A stretch of DNA of 7,057 nucleotides from CAJQQY01 sp964352225 (lineage in GTDB: Bacteria > Bacteroidota > Bacteroidia > Chitinophagales > Saprospiraceae): positions 1 to 7,057 of the forward strand of contig CAYGRM010000353.1 of assembly GCA_964352225.1 (NCBI GenBank). Reading direction: 5' to 3'. Positions 5,631 to 7,057 of the stretch are shown piece after piece. The notes under the pieces were generated by a model, which saw nothing but the letters and a program-made list of their open reading frames with translations, made no database searches and was not told the origin of the DNA. The number at the start of each line of letters is the position of its first letter. Position 1 is the stretch's first letter. A program made the translations under genes and the position numbers.

Positions 5631-7055
5631 TTAAAATTTGAAATAAATAAATGGATTAAATTCTGATCCGAAAATCTCAATCAAACACCACCAAAATAAC
5701 AATACACTTACAAATGATTTTCCGATTAAAATTGCGCTATTAAAATTGACATTTTCATACCAACTAATCGCACTTTCCTCTACTTTCTCAGAAATACCTG
5801 AAAAAGCAATTAAAAAACCTAACAATAAATACACGTAGAATTTATTTGGAATATAAATACCGGGCGTGGAGAAGTCAAAAGCAAACATCTGAAAGCAATA
5901 TTGAAATGCTTCGAGAATAGTTTCACTTCGAAAAAATACCCATCCGATTAGCACTATGAAATAAGTCAAAATTACCGCAGGAATTTTTCCAATTTTCTTC
6001 AAAAAGTCCAATAAAAATAATCGATCTAAAATCAGAAATAAACCATGAAATCCTCCCCAAAAAATAAACGACCAAGCCGCGCCATGCCAAAACCCGGAAA
6101 TCAAAAATACGGCTGACAAATTAAAATACAGTCTTCCAGTAGAAACTCTATTTCCGCCTAATGGAATATATAAATAATCTCGCATCCAATTACTCAAAGT
6201 AATGTGCCATCGCCTCCAAAACTCCGTAATGCTTTGAGAAATATAGGGAAAATTGAAATTTTCGGGAAACCGAAATCCCATCATTTTAGCCAATCCAATT
6301 GCCATGTCTGAGTAACCTGAAAAATCAAAATATATTTGCAGCGAATAAGCAACAATTCCCAACCATGCAATTCCAGTATTGAGCTCATGAGCAGGAAGTG
6401 AAAAAATCTCATCCACTACTCCACCCAAAACATTGGCAATCAGAACCTTCTTCGAAAGTCCTATAATAAAACGAAAAAGTCCTGATATTTTGTAATCAAT
6501 ATTGTCTTGATTGGATCGATTAATTAATTGAGAGGCTACTTCATTGAAGCGTACGATTGGGCCAGCGATGAGCTGAGGAAATAATAAAATATACAACATG
6601 TAATCTCTTAATCGCTCCAGCGGATTCACTTTTTCACGATAGCAATCAATGACATAACTTAGTTTTTGGAAAGTAATAAATGATACTCCAATGGGTAAAA
6701 GGATATTTTTCCAAGCAAAAGTTTTGCCTCCAAAGATATTGAGTAACTCATTGAGATTACCAACGAAAAAATTGAGATATTTTGCTAGCAACAACATCAG
6801 CACATTTAAAATAACGGCCGTAAAAAAGAGTCGTTTTCTTAAAACTCCTTTTGAATTGGAAAAAAGATGCACCAAATAAAAATCCAAGATTAAGGAAACC
6901 AAAACCACGAAGAAAAATTCAGGAGCTCCCCAAGCATAAAAAAAACAACTTCCAGCCAAGGCAACTTCATTTTTCCAACGGGTTGGAAAAATAAAATATA
7001 GCACTAAAAAAATAGGTAAGAAATAAAGCAGGAAGATAATACTGCTGAATACCAT
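5631..7055 (-). CDS. MBOAT family membrane-bound O-acyltransferase (AlgI/DltB-like)
   Basis: A 474-residue polytopic membrane protein of the MBOAT family, which moves acetyl groups from a cytoplasmic donor through the membrane for attachment to surface glycans (AlgI, DltB and PatA are relatives). Visible signatures are the N-terminal MVFSSIIFLLYFLP, typical of complete members; PIGVSFITFQKLSYVID (121-137); FPQLIAGPIVRF (159-170); YFDFSGYSDMAIGLAKMMGF (242-261); FWRRWHITLSNWMRDYLYIP (279-298); and GFWHGAAWSFIFWGGFHG (321-338). H324 in the WHGAAW block is the conserved catalytic histidine, at nearly the same position as in P. aeruginosa AlgI. About ten or more hydrophobic segments are spread along the chain. 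The ATG lies two bases from the window edge; family members begin the same way, so the gene appears complete although its upstream region is not seen. It forms an operon with the downstream AlgX-like gene, a common pairing for polysaccharide O-acetylation. Confidence 0.92.
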   Translation of the reverse strand: MVFSSIIFLLYFLPIFLVLYFIFPTRWKNEVALAGSCFFYAWGAPEFFFVVLVSLILDFYLVHLFSNSKGVLRKRLFFTAVILNVLMLLLAKYLNFFVGNLNELLNIFGGKTFAWKNILLPIGVSFITFQKLSYVIDCYREKVNPLERLRDYMLYILLFPQLIAGPIVRFNEVASQLINRSNQDNIDYKISGLFRFIIGLSKKVLIANVLGGVVDEIFSLPAHELNTGIAWLGIVAYSLQIYFDFSGYSDMAIGLAKMMGFRFPENFNFPYISQSITEFWRRWHITLSNWMRDYLYIPLGGNRVSTGRLYFNLSAVFLISGFWHGAAWSFIFWGGFHGLFLILDRLFLLDFLKKIGKIPAVILTYFIVLIGWVFFRSETILEAFQYCFQMFAFDFSTPGIYIPNKFYVYLLLGFLIAFSGISEKVEESAISWYENVNFNSAILIGKSFVSVLLFWWCLIEIFGSEFNPFIYFKF

Positions 7056-7057
7056 TT

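Overview
The window looks like a piece of a Bacteroidota (Bacteroidetes) chromosome. The DNA is strongly AT-rich, Shine-Dalgarno signals are mostly absent, and one start is preceded by a close match to the Bacteroidetes promoter form TTG-N19-TAnnTTTG. The protein families also fit this phylum: a secreted M24 peptidase, a DUF1801 protein, an MBOAT/AlgX-like pair and an APH-aminotransferase fusion. The order or genus cannot be fixed from the sequence. There is no rRNA, tRNA, CRISPR array, insertion sequence or obvious phage gene, so this reads as an ordinary chromosomal region.

Layout. Bases 1-230 are non-coding, with a long A-rich tract and one small perfect inverted repeat. Bases 231-1568 (minus) encode an exported M24 (Xaa-Pro aminopeptidase-like) metallopeptidase whose start is set by a signal peptide and a well-placed promoter. 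A divergent gene at 1708-2163 (plus) encodes a small DUF1801 protein. It is followed 61 bases later by a large gene at 2225-4453 (plus) that joins an APH-fold small-molecule kinase to a class III PLP enzyme of the ethanolamine-phosphate / phosphohydroxylysine phospho-lyase type. That gene converges on a two-gene minus-strand operon, and the two stop codons share the tetranucleotide TTAA at 4450-4453. The operon runs from an MBOAT O-acyltransferase (5631-7055) into a membrane-anchored AlgJ/AlgX-like SGNH protein (4450-5619), 11 bases apart.

How the genes work together. The MBOAT and SGNH proteins form a recognisable surface O-acetylation module: the MBOAT protein would pass acetyl groups across the inner membrane and the SGNH protein would place them on a polysaccharide or other envelope glycan, which is not identifiable here. 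The fusion protein should carry out two consecutive steps on one small molecule: phosphorylation of a hydroxyl group on an amino compound, then PLP-dependent elimination of phosphate and ammonia. The M24 peptidase and DUF1801 protein show no clear functional link to these pathways.

The most interesting items are the compact kinase/phospho-lyase fusion with a Gln in place of the usual kinase HxD His, the SGNH protein that lacks the usual Asp of its D-x-H-W motif, and the overlapping convergent stops with a hairpin buried in coding sequence. I found no clear evidence of a wholly undescribed system.
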